Part shown: positions 33,240-44,183 of the stretch, piece by piece
Position numbering within the stretch: position 1 is the stretch's first letter
Layout of the letters: each line of letters opens with the position of its first letter
Source of the DNA: Thozetella sp. PMI_491
Taxonomy: Eukaryota; Ascomycota; Sordariomycetes; Chaetosphaeriales; Chaetosphaeriaceae
Assembly (NCBI GenBank): GCA_021432635.1
Contig: MU270053.1
Span: forward strand, 527,743-591,742
Direction of reading: 5' to 3'
Length of the DNA stretch: 64,000 nucleotides
Notes under the pieces: generated by a model
The model's input: the letters and a program-made list of their open reading frames with translations, nothing else
Databases searched by the model: none
Told to the model about the DNA's origin: nothing
Made by a program: the position numbers and the translations under genes

Positions 33240-36200
33240 ATGGACGGGAACCCAGTCAACTCGGTTCATGATGACGGCTACGATGGTCACGAGGGCCGCC
33301 CTCGCCGTGGTCTCTACCGTCTCGAGTCTAACCACAGCAGCGCCAGCATTTTCGAAGACGTGGAGATGGCTCAGGATGAGGTAGGATACTCCCCTCTACT
33401 AGCATCTAATACAGACTTTTCTCATCCTCTATAGCTCTTCTCCGGCCCTATGGCCGAATCGCTACCCACGAGCGTCTCGGGCTTCCACCATCGACGAGCC
33501 CGTGCCGATTCTACCACTAGCTTCTCTTTCTACCATGAGGACGATGACGAAGATGTGATATTAAGCAGCTCCCAGAGGCTAGGCTTTGCTAATATCGACG
33601 AATTACCCTTCGACGACGAGATCGAGGAAGAGGAGGACTCAGCCGACCTCGAGCAGCAAGCGCCTGACAATGACTACGTGCTGCACCGGAGGCTCTCTTC
33701 CCTGTCTAGGATATCTTCCAGAAGCAGGTTACTCCGACATGAGAGTACGGCATCGGTAGGAAGCGGGTATGGAACCGGCCGCCTAGGACAAAAGATATAC
33801 ATGACCAACGAGGACCTCACTATTGCCATCAATGGCTTTCGGACCAGCCCATTGGGACTCGCCTTGTACATTCTCCTCTGTGGTGGTACGCTTGGTCTGG
33901 CTTGGCTCCTGCTCCGTTGGTTTCCGCGGTGGCATGTCAAACTGATTGGGCAGCCTTCACCGCTGCGAGAATGCTCTTGGGTTGTCGTGGAGAACCAATG
34001 GAACGAGATGGCCATTCTGGAGGTGGACGTGAAACCATACGGTCGACCCCTCTCCACAGTTTTCGGGCCTCCTCGCAAGTCAACATCGTACCCGCTAGAC
34101 GATGACCCGGACCCGATATTGGACGAGCTCCGGACGCTCAATTATCGCTACGTCCGTCTGTACTTGCATCCTCAAGCCGACAAGTTTATGATTTGCAACG
34201 GCTGGAGAGATCCGCTCTGGGGAGACGTGCGTGCACTCCGCGCCGGGATCGATATCGATGAGAAGAGTCACCGTGATCTGGTTTTCGGCCAAAATTTGAT
34301 CGACATTGAGCAAAAATCTATGTTCCGGCTCCTTGTAGACGAGGTGAGGTGCAAACATGAAGGGTGACAGGATGTGTCAAGCTAATCGAGATGGCCGTAG
34401 GTCTTCCACCCCTTCTATGTGTTCCAGATTGGCAGCTTGATTCTGTGGTCTCTTGACGAATACTACTACTATGCCACCGCCATCTTTCTTATGTCAGTTG
34501 GCAGTATAAGCACTACTCTGATTGAGACGCGTGCGGTATGTAACCCAAGATTTTACTTCAGTTAAGTCTAGCCGCTGACCGAGCTAGACCATGAAACGAC
34601 TTCGGGAGATCTCACGGTTTGTCTGCGATGTCCGTGTTCTGCGGAATGGATTTTGTGAGTCGAGATCCCTAGCTAGGCTCATGGCTATTTTCTCTGATTA
34701 TGTCCAGGGCGTTCTGTTGCCTCAAGTGATCTCGTTCCTGGCGATATTTACGAAGTAAGCGACCCGAGTCTGGCTCTGTTTCCGGCAGATAGCATCCTTT
34801 TGAGCGGCGACTGCATTGTCAATGAAAGCATGCTCACCGGCGAGTCTGTGCCGGTGACGAAAACTCCAATCACGGATGAAGCCCTAGGCCAGCTGGATCT
34901 CGCCGCCTCCACTGTGTTGCCAGAGGTGGCGAAGCACTTTCTGTTCTGCGGGACCAAGATCATTCGTGCCCGTAGACCGCAGGAAGGCAGTGATGACGAA
35001 GCAGTCGCCCTTGCGATGGCTGTGAGGACCGGTTTCAACACCACCAAAGGAGCCCTCGTCCGTTCCATGCTATTTCCCAAGCCCTCTGGCTTCAAGTTCT
35101 ACCGGGATTCGTTCCGGTATATTTCGGTTATGGGATGTGTGGCACTCCTGGGGTTTATTGCTTCTTTCGTCAACTTCCTTCGGCTGGGCGTGTCGTGGCG
35201 TTTCATCATCACTAAGGGTCTTGACCTCATCACCATCGTGGTCCCCCCAGCGCTGCCCGCCACCCTCACGATTGGTATCAACTTTGCTATCAGTCGCCTC
35301 AAGGGGAAGCAGATCTTTTGCATCAGCCCGCAACGGGTCAACGTCGGCGGGAAACTCGACATCATGTGCTTCGATAAGACTGGGACTCTTACCGAGGAAG
35401 GCCTCGATATCCTCGGAGTGCGGGTGGTCTCCCGGTCTAACAACCGACTTGGCGACCTGCTAACCGATCCCAACCACTTCGTCCGGAATCAGGACCACGG
35501 CCGAGGAGTGCTGAATTCCAGTGACACCCAGAAAGCGGCCTTATATACCATGGCGACTTGTCACTCTCTCCGGTCCGTGGACGACGAGCTGGTAGGCGAT
35601 CCTTTGGATCTTAAAATGTTTGACTTTACGGGGTGGTCTTTCGAAGAAGGAGGTCAGGGAGGTGCTGAGGATGACGATGCAACTCTCCAGCCCTCCATTG
35701 CCCGGCCGCCTTCGGCAGTCAAGAACACAACGAATGGGAACGGTCAACCTAACGGACACGCGGTGAGTACAACTCTTTTGATTGCTTTTCGAGTTTCTAA
35801 TTTCCTCAGGCGCCGTTCGAGCTCGGAATCTTGAAGTCCTTCGAGTTTGTCTCCCAGCTTCGACGCGCCAGCGTCATCGTGCGGACGTTCGGCCAGCCGA
35901 GTGGCGACATCTATGTCAAAGGAGCGCCGGAGTGCATGAGAGAGATATGCAGGCCGGAAAGCTGTGAGAAAACCCCCGGTTTATCACTCGCAAGGCTGAA
36001 CATGCATCATTCTAACATGGTCTTAGTTCCGACCGATTACGAGGAACAGCTGGCGTACTACACTCACAAGGGTTACCGAGTTATCGGGTGCGCTACCAAA
36101 CATATGAAGAAACTCAGCTGGGTCAAGGCGCAGAAAATGAAGCGAGAAGACGTAGAGTCGGGCCTTGATTTCGTCGGTTTTATCATTTTTGAGAACAAGC

Positions 36201-37617
36201 TGAAGCCAACGACAAAAGGGGTACTTATGGAGTTGCTCGCCTCTAATATCGGCGCCGTCATGGTCACCGGAGACAACATATTAACTGCCATCAGCGTCGC
36301 CCGCGAATGTAACCTCATTAACAAGACGGCCCATTGCTTCGTCCCTCGTTTCGTTGAAGGGCACTCCAGGGATAAGCAAGCGAGGCTTCAATGGGAGAGC
36401 ATCGATAACCCGATCTACCGTCTCGACGAGAATACGCTTCTTCCTCTGCCAGCACCGCCGGAAGGGGATGCCTCGCTGCCATACGACATTTCGAACATCA
36501 GAAACTACTCCGTCGCCGTAAGCGGTGACGTCTTCCGTTGGGTTGTTGATTTCGCCTCGCCTCAAGTTCTACAGCGCATGCTCATCGCCGGCAAGGTGTT
36601 TGCGCGAATGTCGCCTGACGAGAAGCATGAGCTAGTCGAAAAACTGCAAAGCATCGGTTATTGCTGCGGCTTCTGCGGCGATGGTGCGAACGACTGCGGT
36701 GCTCTGAAAGCTGCCGATGTCGGCATTTCGCTGTCTGAGGCAGAGGCCTCAGTGGCGGCGCCGTTCACATCGCGGGTATTCGACATTCGCTGCGTGCCTG
36801 AAGTGATACGCGAGGGGCGAGCAGCGCTGGTCACAAGCTTTAGCTGCTTCAAGTACATGAGTTTGTACTCAGCCATCCAGTTCACCACTGTCAGCTTCCT
36901 ATACCCCTCTGCGTCCAACCTAGGGGACTTTCAATATCTCTTCATCGACCTGACCCTAATCCTACCGATTGCCATCTTTATGAGCTGGGCCGAACCATTC
37001 CCGGAGCTATCTCGCAAGCGACCTACAGCAAACTTAGTTTCGCGCAAAGTCTTGACACCGCTCCTTGCACACATGTGCATCTGTATCATCGTGCAGGCAC
37101 TTGCCTTCATCGCGGTCCGCGGACAGCCCTGGTTTATACCGCCCGTCCTAGATCCGGACAAAGCAAATGTGGCCAACTCGGAAAACACAGCTTTATTCTT
37201 GACATCATGCTTCGAGTATATCTTTGCAGGTGTCGTTCTCAACGCTGGCCGCCCATTTCGGCAACCGGCGTCGAAGAATTGTGAGTCCTTGGAGTACATC
37301 AATTTCCTACAACCCCTGCTGACCTGCCTATAGGGCCTTTTGTTGCTACGATAGTACTAGCCCTGCTTATTACGGTGTATATGATCGTGCTCCCTGCGCA
37401 ATCGGTAACTGAGATTATGGAACTCACGTACATAAGCTGGGACTTCCAGTGTTTTATCATTGGTCTTGGGGCCTTGTATCTCGCGATGGCATGGGGTGGA
37501 GAATATTATTTATTCCAGCGGTTGGCCAAAGCAGTTGGGCGCGCCAAGGTCTCGCTGACGGGTAAGACCAAGAAGAGAAAGGATTACAAGGTTATACAGG
37601 AGCAGATGCTTTTTTAG
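33240..37617 (+). CDS. ypk9: P5B-type ATPase, Ypk9/ATP13A2 homologue
   Basis: Eight exons (33240-33380, 33435-34343, 34401-34535, 34588-34654, 34708-35762, 35810-35963, 36027-37280, 37334-37617) encode 1332 residues. P-type ATPase motifs are in order: [25 protein letters not shown] with phosphorylated Asp near residue 640, VMVTGDN, and [21 protein letters not shown] in transmembrane helix 4 marks the P5B group (PPELP would mark P5A/Spf1). A long acidic cytosolic N-terminus precedes an N-terminal hydrophobic segment (LGLALYILL...), as in vacuolar Ypk9. Human ATP13A2 exports polyamines from lysosomes, and loss causes PARK9 parkinsonism; yeast Ypk9 protects against metals. The ATG at 33240 is used, since upstream in-frame codons are not ATG. 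The 63-nt intron at 35964-36026 is in frame and free of stops. Confidence 0.95.
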
Positions 37618-38370
37618 TCGGAATATGGATACAGGCGGCTCCAATAGTCCGGGATTCACAATGCATTGGTTTGGTGTTGTTGCTGTTGGCTCTGTGTAGA
37701 AAGAGGACGCTGTTCTAACAACTCTGTACTGAGCGAAAGTTGAGTGACATGTTTACTCAACTCCGATGGGGAGGCAACCAAAATAGACAGTGAAGATTGA
37801 GTTGTCGCACACGGCTCCCCGCCCTACGTACCTCTTACTTTGCGGGTTTGGCTCCATGACGAACAGTGCTGTCTGAGCTGGACTCTTCGGTCATGATAAT
37901 ATCGCAGGTGACAAGCGAGATGCTATACGAGGAACCAAGGTTCGGCTGCTCCTCTTGCTGTCGAGAGGAGGCCTCGCTCATCTAGGGTTTGCTAGATGGT
38001 CAATATGCATTCCAAGATATTGAGGTGCTGGTGCTGTTTGCGTCGACGATTTTTGGCTTTGTTAGTCTCGAGGGCGGACGCTTAGACGCATCCGAGGGGT
38101 ACAGTGGCTGCAGTAGTGCCCACTTTCGAAACACATCCGGCCTGATGCGCGTCGAGGACCCGGTCCAGCGCGAGGGTGCACACTTCAGTACTTAAGGTTA
38201 AGCTTCATATTGTAGAAAAGTCGCCTTGCTTGCTCTGAATATCTGCTTGGGTCCTTTCGATATAGTGTGTCACACAGCTCAAGTCTTCAGCTCATTGCTC
38301 TTCCTGTCTTGGAGACAAGATCCCACCACAATTTCAACTACGTCATTAATAGAGAGCAAAGCCTCGCAAG
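37618..38370. other. Intergenic between P5B ATPase and methyltransferase
   Basis: The 753 nt separate two plus-strand genes and should hold the ATPase 3' UTR and the methyltransferase promoter. A 68-codon open frame at 37989-38195 has no recognisable features. Nothing else is noted. Confidence 0.55.
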
Positions 38371-39604
38371 ATGGAATACGGTGAGATGTACCACTCAAAT
38401 CTCCAACGCATCAATTGACACCTACTCATAGTGCCTGACTGGGCGATGGATGCTGTGCTCGACAGCGGCTACCTCCCCCATGCCGTGATTCGCGTGGGCA
38501 TCCGCAGGCAGCTGGCGCAGCGCAAGGCGCTCATCGCGTCCGTCTCCCTGACTGATGCGGTGGTCCGCAAGATGGCCTTCGTCGAGACCCTCCAGAAGAA
38601 GCCCATCGCCATCGAGACGGCGTCAGCTAACTCCCAGCACTATGAAGTTGGCACTGGCGTGCTTGCCGGCATGCTCGGGCCCCGCATGAAGTACAGCTGC
38701 TGCTTGTACCCTACGGGTCGCGAGACGCTCGCCCAGGCCGAGGTCGCCATGCTGCAGAGCTATGTCGACAAGGCCGAGATGAAGAATGGCCAGAAGATCC
38801 TGGACCTGGGCTGCGGCTGGGGCTCCGGCGCTCTTTACTACGCCGAGGTGCTCCCAGGGGCCGAAGTCGTGGCCTTTTCGAACTCCAGGACCCAGAAGGA
38901 GTATATCGACGGCCAGGCCAAGCTCAAGGGCCTCAAAAACTTGACCGTCATTACGGGCAACGTCGCCGATTATGAGTTTGAGCATAGAAGCTTCGACCGA
39001 GTCATTTCCATCGAGGTAAGAATCACATAACTTCTGATAGGGTAATTTTTGTTCATTACAAGTACTTTGGCTAATTGAAAATCAGATGTTTGAACACATG
39101 AAGAACTACAAGCTACTCATGGCCAAGGTCGCTCGCTCGCTGAAGCCCGGTGGCAAATTCTTCGCCCATGTCTTCTGTCACCGAGACAGCCCCTATGACT
39201 TCGAAGACGGCTGGATGACAACACATTTTTTCACTGGCGGTACCATGATGTCGGCTGATCTGCTAAAGCACTTCCAGCGGGAACTTAGCTTCGAGAAAGA
39301 GTGGTGGATCAACGGCAAGCACTATTCCAAGACCTGCGAGGTGAGTCGCCCTCTTCAACTAGCTAGAGTGAAAACCGTCCTGACCGGGCCTCAGCAATGG
39401 ATCACAACCATGTTGTCCCACAAGAAGGATATTTGGCCTCACTTGGTGGAGACTTATGGCGAGCAGAATGCCAGTACATGGTGGTATCGCTGGCAGATAT
39501 TCTATTTGGCATGCTCAGAGCTGTTCAATTACGAAGGAGGGGACACATGGGGGGTCGCTCATATGCTCTTCGTCAAGGACAAGATCATTGAGGGCGAGCC
39601 TTGA
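38371..39604 (+). CDS. SAM-dependent methyltransferase, cyclopropane-synthase/coclaurine N-methyltransferase-like
   Basis: Four exons (38371-38380, 38432-39015, 39086-39340, 39395-39604) give 352 residues. The first coding exon is only 10 nt (ATG plus two and a third codons); the splice to VPDWAMD is needed because the larger exon lacks an ATG at its start. SAM-binding motif I is ILDLGCGWGSGALYYAE (about residue 140). MKYSCCLYPTG, ISIEMFEHMKNY and HYSKTCEQW are hallmarks of the cyclopropane-fatty-acid-synthase-like family that includes plant coclaurine N-methyltransferases. Members either cyclopropanate lipid acyl chains or N-methylate small amines. The plant-like MKYSCC and HY(A/S)KTCE pattern favours a small-molecule N-methyltransferase; the substrate is unknown. 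It is tandem with the P5B ATPase gene. Confidence 0.85.
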
Positions 39605-39786
39605 AGATGCGAACATACAAGGCCGGCAAGATGTAGCGACGTGTGGCTCCAGGGTGGAAGTAGACAGGTCGAGATTGGAAGTATCCATAGATATAATACC
39701 ACACAGGGATTTGTCCCATTGATGCGCCGAGCCTCTCCCTCTATCCGACATGCGACTTTGTCCGAAGAAATTCAAACTCCCATTCT

Positions 39787-40139
39787 CTAATGGTCCCAAG
39801 GATGCTTCCAGCCGAGGAGGGCGGGACCTGCGGTTGGAGGTTAGTAAAAGGCTCGCGTGTCGGAGGCGTCGGAGGAAAGTACCATCTTGCTTCGCGCGAT
39901 AGAAGAGCTGGGGCAGATGTTAGCTTCCTAATTCACGATCAATTGCTTCCAACTGAACTAAGAGAACACGTACGAAGAACCACATGCTCGCACCCAGCCC
40001 GGTGGCCGTCGCCCGCCAGATGAAGGGGACGGGGTGGGCTTTGAAGGGGAGGTTGTTCCAGGCGCCGGGCTTCACTGTTTGGGCCAATTGGTCAGAAAGG
40101 GAGCTCTGCAGAGACAGTAGTGGCGCCGGCTCACTCACT
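39787..40139 (-). CDS. 55-residue single-pass inner-membrane protein, probable small complex I subunit
   Basis: The model has coding exons 40139 (1 nt), 40074-39974, 39907-39883 and 39827-39787. It encodes 55 residues starting MKPGAWNNLPFKAHP, with a hydrophobic segment through GLGASMWFFLFYRAK and ending LGWKHPWDH. The WNN-PFKAHPVPF start, single membrane segment and GWKHPWDH end fit a fungal mitochondrial protein that I associate with the small NDUFB2/AGGG-like subunits of NADH:ubiquinone oxidoreductase; the exact subunit name is uncertain. The A of the start codon is the last base of the upstream exon and TG opens the next. An alternative is an N-terminal extension read from ATG 40613 on the same strand, but that overlaps the Bur1 upstream region and is unlike the family. 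It is convergent with the methyltransferase gene. Confidence 0.75.
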
Positions 40140-40671
40140 TTTGGCGAATCTCGACTGCAGAGCAAGTCTGTGGTGCCGAGAAGAAGCAGTTCGTGTCGAT
40201 TTTGTTGCGTGAAGCAATCCACAATTGATGTCGGAACTCGGTTGCAGCTGCCCAGTAGCGCCAGATTTCGGTGCCTGAAATACAAGGCACAAAATTAACC
40301 GTGTGGGGCTCACAATGGTACTGTGCCAATGCTGGTTTTGGAATTTACATTCACGGAGGGGTTTCCCAAAGTATTTGAATTTTACATTTTTATCTCTTCT
40401 CGAAGAGCTAATTTTCTTGGTGACTAAACCTCTTTCGGCTACCACAGAGCTGATGAGCACTCTGGATCCACTCCATCGTGTTTGCAGAGCAAAAGAGTGG
40501 GTTTCCACACAGTGACTGACAACGTGCAACTGCCGGAAGCCAGGACCAGCCAAGGATGAAGCATTCGCCATCCCACTCACTGCCAGCAAACAACAACAGG
40601 GAATAGAAACCATGGAGCTGGTTCTTGGACTTGATCAGTACTATCAGTCCACCTGAGGTTCTTCTGCAGCC
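40140..40671. promoter_or_regulatory. Divergent region between the 55-residue gene and Bur1
   Basis: The 532 nt hold the promoter and 5' UTR of both genes. On the minus strand it is one continuous open frame from ATG 40613 that joins in phase with the small protein, but the encoded sequence shows no conserved features and is treated as leader. Confidence 0.5.
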
Positions 40672-42557
40672 ATGAGCGCACCTACTTCCCAGCCTGGCAA
40701 TGCCAGCTCGCCGCGCTCCTTCGCGGTGGCGCATCAGCGAGCCAGGTCCAGTTTTGTCGGCTGCTCCAAGATTCACGACTATGAGGTGCTCAATAAGCTC
40801 GGCGAGGGAACGTTTGGGTATGATGACTCCTCTCGTCGCGCGAATTCTAGTCAGAATGCTGACGACTACGCCCACAGTGAGGTTCATCGCGCCCGGTCCC
40901 GAAAGACAGGTGTCGCGGTTGCGCTCAAGAAGATCATCATGCACAACGAGAGAGACGGAGTATGCCCTCGACCCCTACTGGGCACTGGGCTGGTGTACAT
41001 ATTAACTCCTTCTTAGTTCCCCATCACATCGCTTCGCGAGATCAAACTTTTGAAGCTTTTGTCTCACAAAAACGTCCTACGACTCGAAGATATTGCTATT
41101 GAGTATGCTCTGCGCAAAGGTTCGTGCTGCCTCCTTGTTTTGTCCAGAGAGCGACACCCGCTAAACACGCTCTCCTTCTCTCTAGAGGACAAGCGCAAGA
41201 AGCCCATTATCTACATGGTCACCCCCTACATGGACCACGATCTGTCCGGCCTCCTCGACAACCCCACCGTTCGGCTCACCGAACCCATGATCAAATGCTA
41301 CATGCTGCAGCTGCTCGAGGGACTGAAATATTTACATGAAAACCGGATCTTGCACCGAGATATGAAAGCCGCCAATCTCCTCATCAGCAATAAAGGAATT
41401 CTCCAGATCGCCGACTTTGGTCTCGCGAGACACTATGAAGGAGATACCCCCAAGCCTGGGCACGGTGGCGGAGAGGGCCGTCGAGAATACACTAGTCTTG
41501 TCGTTACCCGCTGGTACCGACCGCCCGAGCTTCTTATGCACCTGAAGCGCTATACCACGGCTATTGATGTCTGGGGTGTCGGGTAAGAACTACTTGGTCC
41601 TCTCGCTTGGCCAATATCTAACGCGCGAGCAGCTGTGTGTTTGGCGAGATGCTCGTTCGCAAGCCGATCCTCGCCGGAGAGAGCGATAGCCACCAACTGG
41701 AGCTTATCTGCGATCTATTGGGCACGCCAACGGATGACAACATGCCGGGCTGGCGAGAGCTCCCAGGCGCCGAAGTCGTCCAACAGCGACCAGGCCGGCC
41801 AGGCAACCTTTCGCAACGATTCCGGGAGTGGGGCACAGGGCCTATTTCCCTGCTGAAGGAGCTTCTCAAGCTGGACTGGAAGTCTCGAATTAATGCCATC
41901 GATGCGTTGAAGCACCCGTATTTCCGCACTGCGCCGCTCCCTGCGGCCCCTGGCGACATTCCGAGATTCGAAGAGAGCCACGAATACGATCGCCGGAAGT
42001 TTCAGGACCGCGAGCGTAGGGCGGCTCTACCACCTGCTCCTAAGGGCGGCACTGTAGGACGTGGCCCGAATGATACCGGCCCTGGCCCCAATGGCGGATA
42101 CAATGGAGACTACGGCCGAAACATGGCCAACGGGAACCGATATCCTCGGGGTCGGGGCCCGCCTTATCCCGACGACCAACGGCAGCCAGCTTGGCACCGG
42201 GAGCGCGGTTTGCCCCCGCGCCCCCCTCCGCCTGCCGACCACCACAATGGAGGAGACCACCCGGATGCCTATCGAGACCGTGGGCACCAGGAGCGACCGC
42301 CCCGCAGCCGGAACGGCCCTTCCAACGTCGATACATACATTCCAAGCTACGACCGCGAAGGCATGCGACGAGAGCGAGAGGCTCGAGACGACCGCCGCCG
42401 TCGTGACGACTGGGATGACCGCCGCCATGACTGGGAGCGGCGGCGGCCAGAGTACGACGACCGCGCTCGCACCAGCAGGACTCGCAGTCGTAGCCGTTCG
42501 CCGGTGCGCGAACGCAACCAGCACCGGGAGAGGGACTATGAGATGCATCGGCGGTAG
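40672..42557 (+). CDS. bur1: Bur1/CDK9-like cyclin-dependent kinase
   Basis: Five exons (40672-40817, 40878-40959, 41017-41119, 41186-41582, 41633-42557) encode 550 residues. The kinase domain spans about 38-340: GEGTFGEVH glycine loop, VALKKI, the cyclin-binding helix PITSLRE at 78-84, HRDMKAAN catalytic loop, [12 protein letters not shown], and the T-loop [23 protein letters not shown] in place of PSTAIRE with [10 protein letters not shown] identifies the CDK9/Bur1 group. The C-terminal 200 residues are rich in Arg, Asp, Pro and Gly and end in an RS-like stretch ([15 protein letters not shown]), as in fungal Bur1 (SgvA). Bur1 with cyclin Bur2 phosphorylates the Spt5 and RNA polymerase II C-terminal regions and promotes elongation and H2B ubiquitination. 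It acts in the nucleus. Confidence 0.94.
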
Positions 42558-43149
42558 GATCGCAGGCGCCACTCATTGAACCGGCATCCCTACCCTCGCC
42601 ACATACACAATGGATGAGGCCATCTCTTTAGCACTTTTTACCCTTTCTAGTCTTTGGGACAGGCGCATTAGGCGAGAGAGGCATCGGTGACTACGGATGG
42701 AATGTGACCCCGGCGTTGGGGTGATACCCTTCTATCCTAGGGAGTAAAGGCTTATTCGGTAGGTACCTAGGGATCAGCGAGCAGAGGGGAGGCAACAGAG
42801 ATTGCTTTAACTCCTCACCTATCATCCCCTGTAGCAATAGAAGCCGCGGCGGCTCTACTTGAGAAAGCCCGTAGGCTACCCCGTTCGCTTTGTTTATTGT
42901 TCGTAATACACAGGATTATTTCAAGGCTTGGTCCACGGAGCAAGATCGAGAGATGCGGATATACCACGCTCACGCCGCGTCTCACGCGACTCACCACAAA
43001 ATGACCTGAATCCTCATGTTTGGAGACTAAAGCACGGGCACTTGGAGGCCCTCTTTTCTCTAGATAGCCGTTCGGTAGGTAAGCTTTCATGGAATGGCTA
43101 GTTTACAGGCAGTCGTATAATACATGGTCACGCTTATAGAACAGCAGCT
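42558..43149. other. Convergent 3' flanks of Bur1 and the 185-residue membrane protein gene
   Basis: The 592 nt lie between two convergent stops. No coding sequence is recognised; a 91-codon minus-strand frame at 42815-43090 has no family features. Confidence 0.55.
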
Positions 43150-43861
43150 TTAGAGGTCGTCCTCTTCTTCATGTATCGTTTCCCGTAACAGTAGCCCTGG
43201 CATCCGACGTCTGCTGGGCTTTGGCATAATTGTCCTTTCCAGCTGGCTGTCGTACCAGATCGAATCGGAGTCTTGCGAACTATGCTCGTCCTCCAGCAGA
43301 TCACTCCCGCCGAACGAGCCGCTACCCACCTGCCGCTCCTCACTAGACGGTTTGGAGGGCGTCTCGTCTGGGCCGTGGATACCAAGAACAGACGTGAAGA
43401 CACCGGAAGTTAGGCGCACTGTTGTGCCAGCGAGGATACCCACAAATGCTGCGCAGCCAAACTGCGGATAAGGGAGATGGCTCGTCAGTTTCTAGAAGGG
43501 GTGGAGCCAGGAAGAAGGTAAAGAGGCATCTAGTGCATTGGTTACTTACGAAGATATATAATGCCTGGAGAATGTTAGCTATGAACAGTCTGGGTTTTCG
43601 CAATGAACCCCCCTGGGAGCCCTTGCATACCTCAAGCTTCGGTATGATCGATAGTGCAAATGAAAATGGCGTGAACGCGAACTGAATCGTGTAGATCGCC
43701 GGCGCGAATATGACAAGCGCAAGGCCGTAGAGGGCAGTGATGGGCCATACGACAAGGCTGAGGAGGTACAGGACGGCGTAAAGGAGATACGCCACAGCCG
43801 TTGCCGTATAAGATGCTAGAAGAATCCCAGCGCCCAGGGCGGTAGACCACCACTCTGCCAT
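43150..43861 (-). CDS. Small multi-pass membrane protein of unknown function
   Basis: Three exons (43861-43631, 43564-43550, 43461-43150) encode 185 residues. The middle exon is 15 nt (five codons, ALYIF) and lies inside a predicted membrane segment; both its borders are canonical (CAG acceptor, GTAAGT donor). Three or four hydrophobic stretches fill residues 8-115 (for example AYLLYAVLYLLSLVVW and the block built across the small exon). The last 65 residues are polar and acidic (ends HEEEDDL), probably cytosolic. I do not recognise the family. The ATG at 43861 is the first ATG in frame; the more upstream start would be a TTG. It shares a 322-nt divergent promoter with the Pop8-like gene. Confidence 0.72.
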
Positions 43862-44183
43862 GGTCTCGTTGCTGTCACAATGCTTGCCGCTTCTGGGTCC
43901 GGCCGCTCGAGGAAAGAATGACGTCAGGGCCGTTTTCAAAGCAGCTTCTTCAGCCCCATGACGCTTCGTGGCGAAGAAAGGGAAAATCCGCGCGGAGTAG
44001 AACTCCTGATCTCCAGGGTTGTCGAATCACTGGCGATTTTATGTTGCCCATTGAAGTGACATGACATTCCACCGAGGTCACTTGGAGTATATGCCTGCCC
44101 CGAACCCTAACCCTCACCTGACATCTTAGTTCTCCGCGAAAGCTTTGCGCTCAGTTCCAGCACTATCAAACCAGCCTCGCACT
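43862..44183. promoter_or_regulatory. Short divergent promoter with telobox
   Basis: The 322 nt separate the start codons of the unknown membrane protein (-) and the Pop8-like gene (+). A telomere-like AACCCTAACCCT lies at 44103-44114, 70 nt before the plus-strand start. No other feature is noted. Confidence 0.6.
44103..44114 (-). promoter_or_regulatory. Telobox-like AACCCTAACCCT
   Basis: Two units of the fungal telomere repeat (complement of TTAGGG) lie 70 nt upstream of the Pop8-like gene. In several fungi such sites occur in promoters of ribosome-related and RNA-processing genes and bind Tbf1-type proteins. Only the sequence match is seen here. Confidence 0.45.

Noticed and set aside
35831-37333. 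Reading of the P5B ATPase exon straight through 35964-36026
   Set aside because: Although open, the 21 extra residues interrupt a conserved segment and the stretch has intron borders; it is modelled as an intron.
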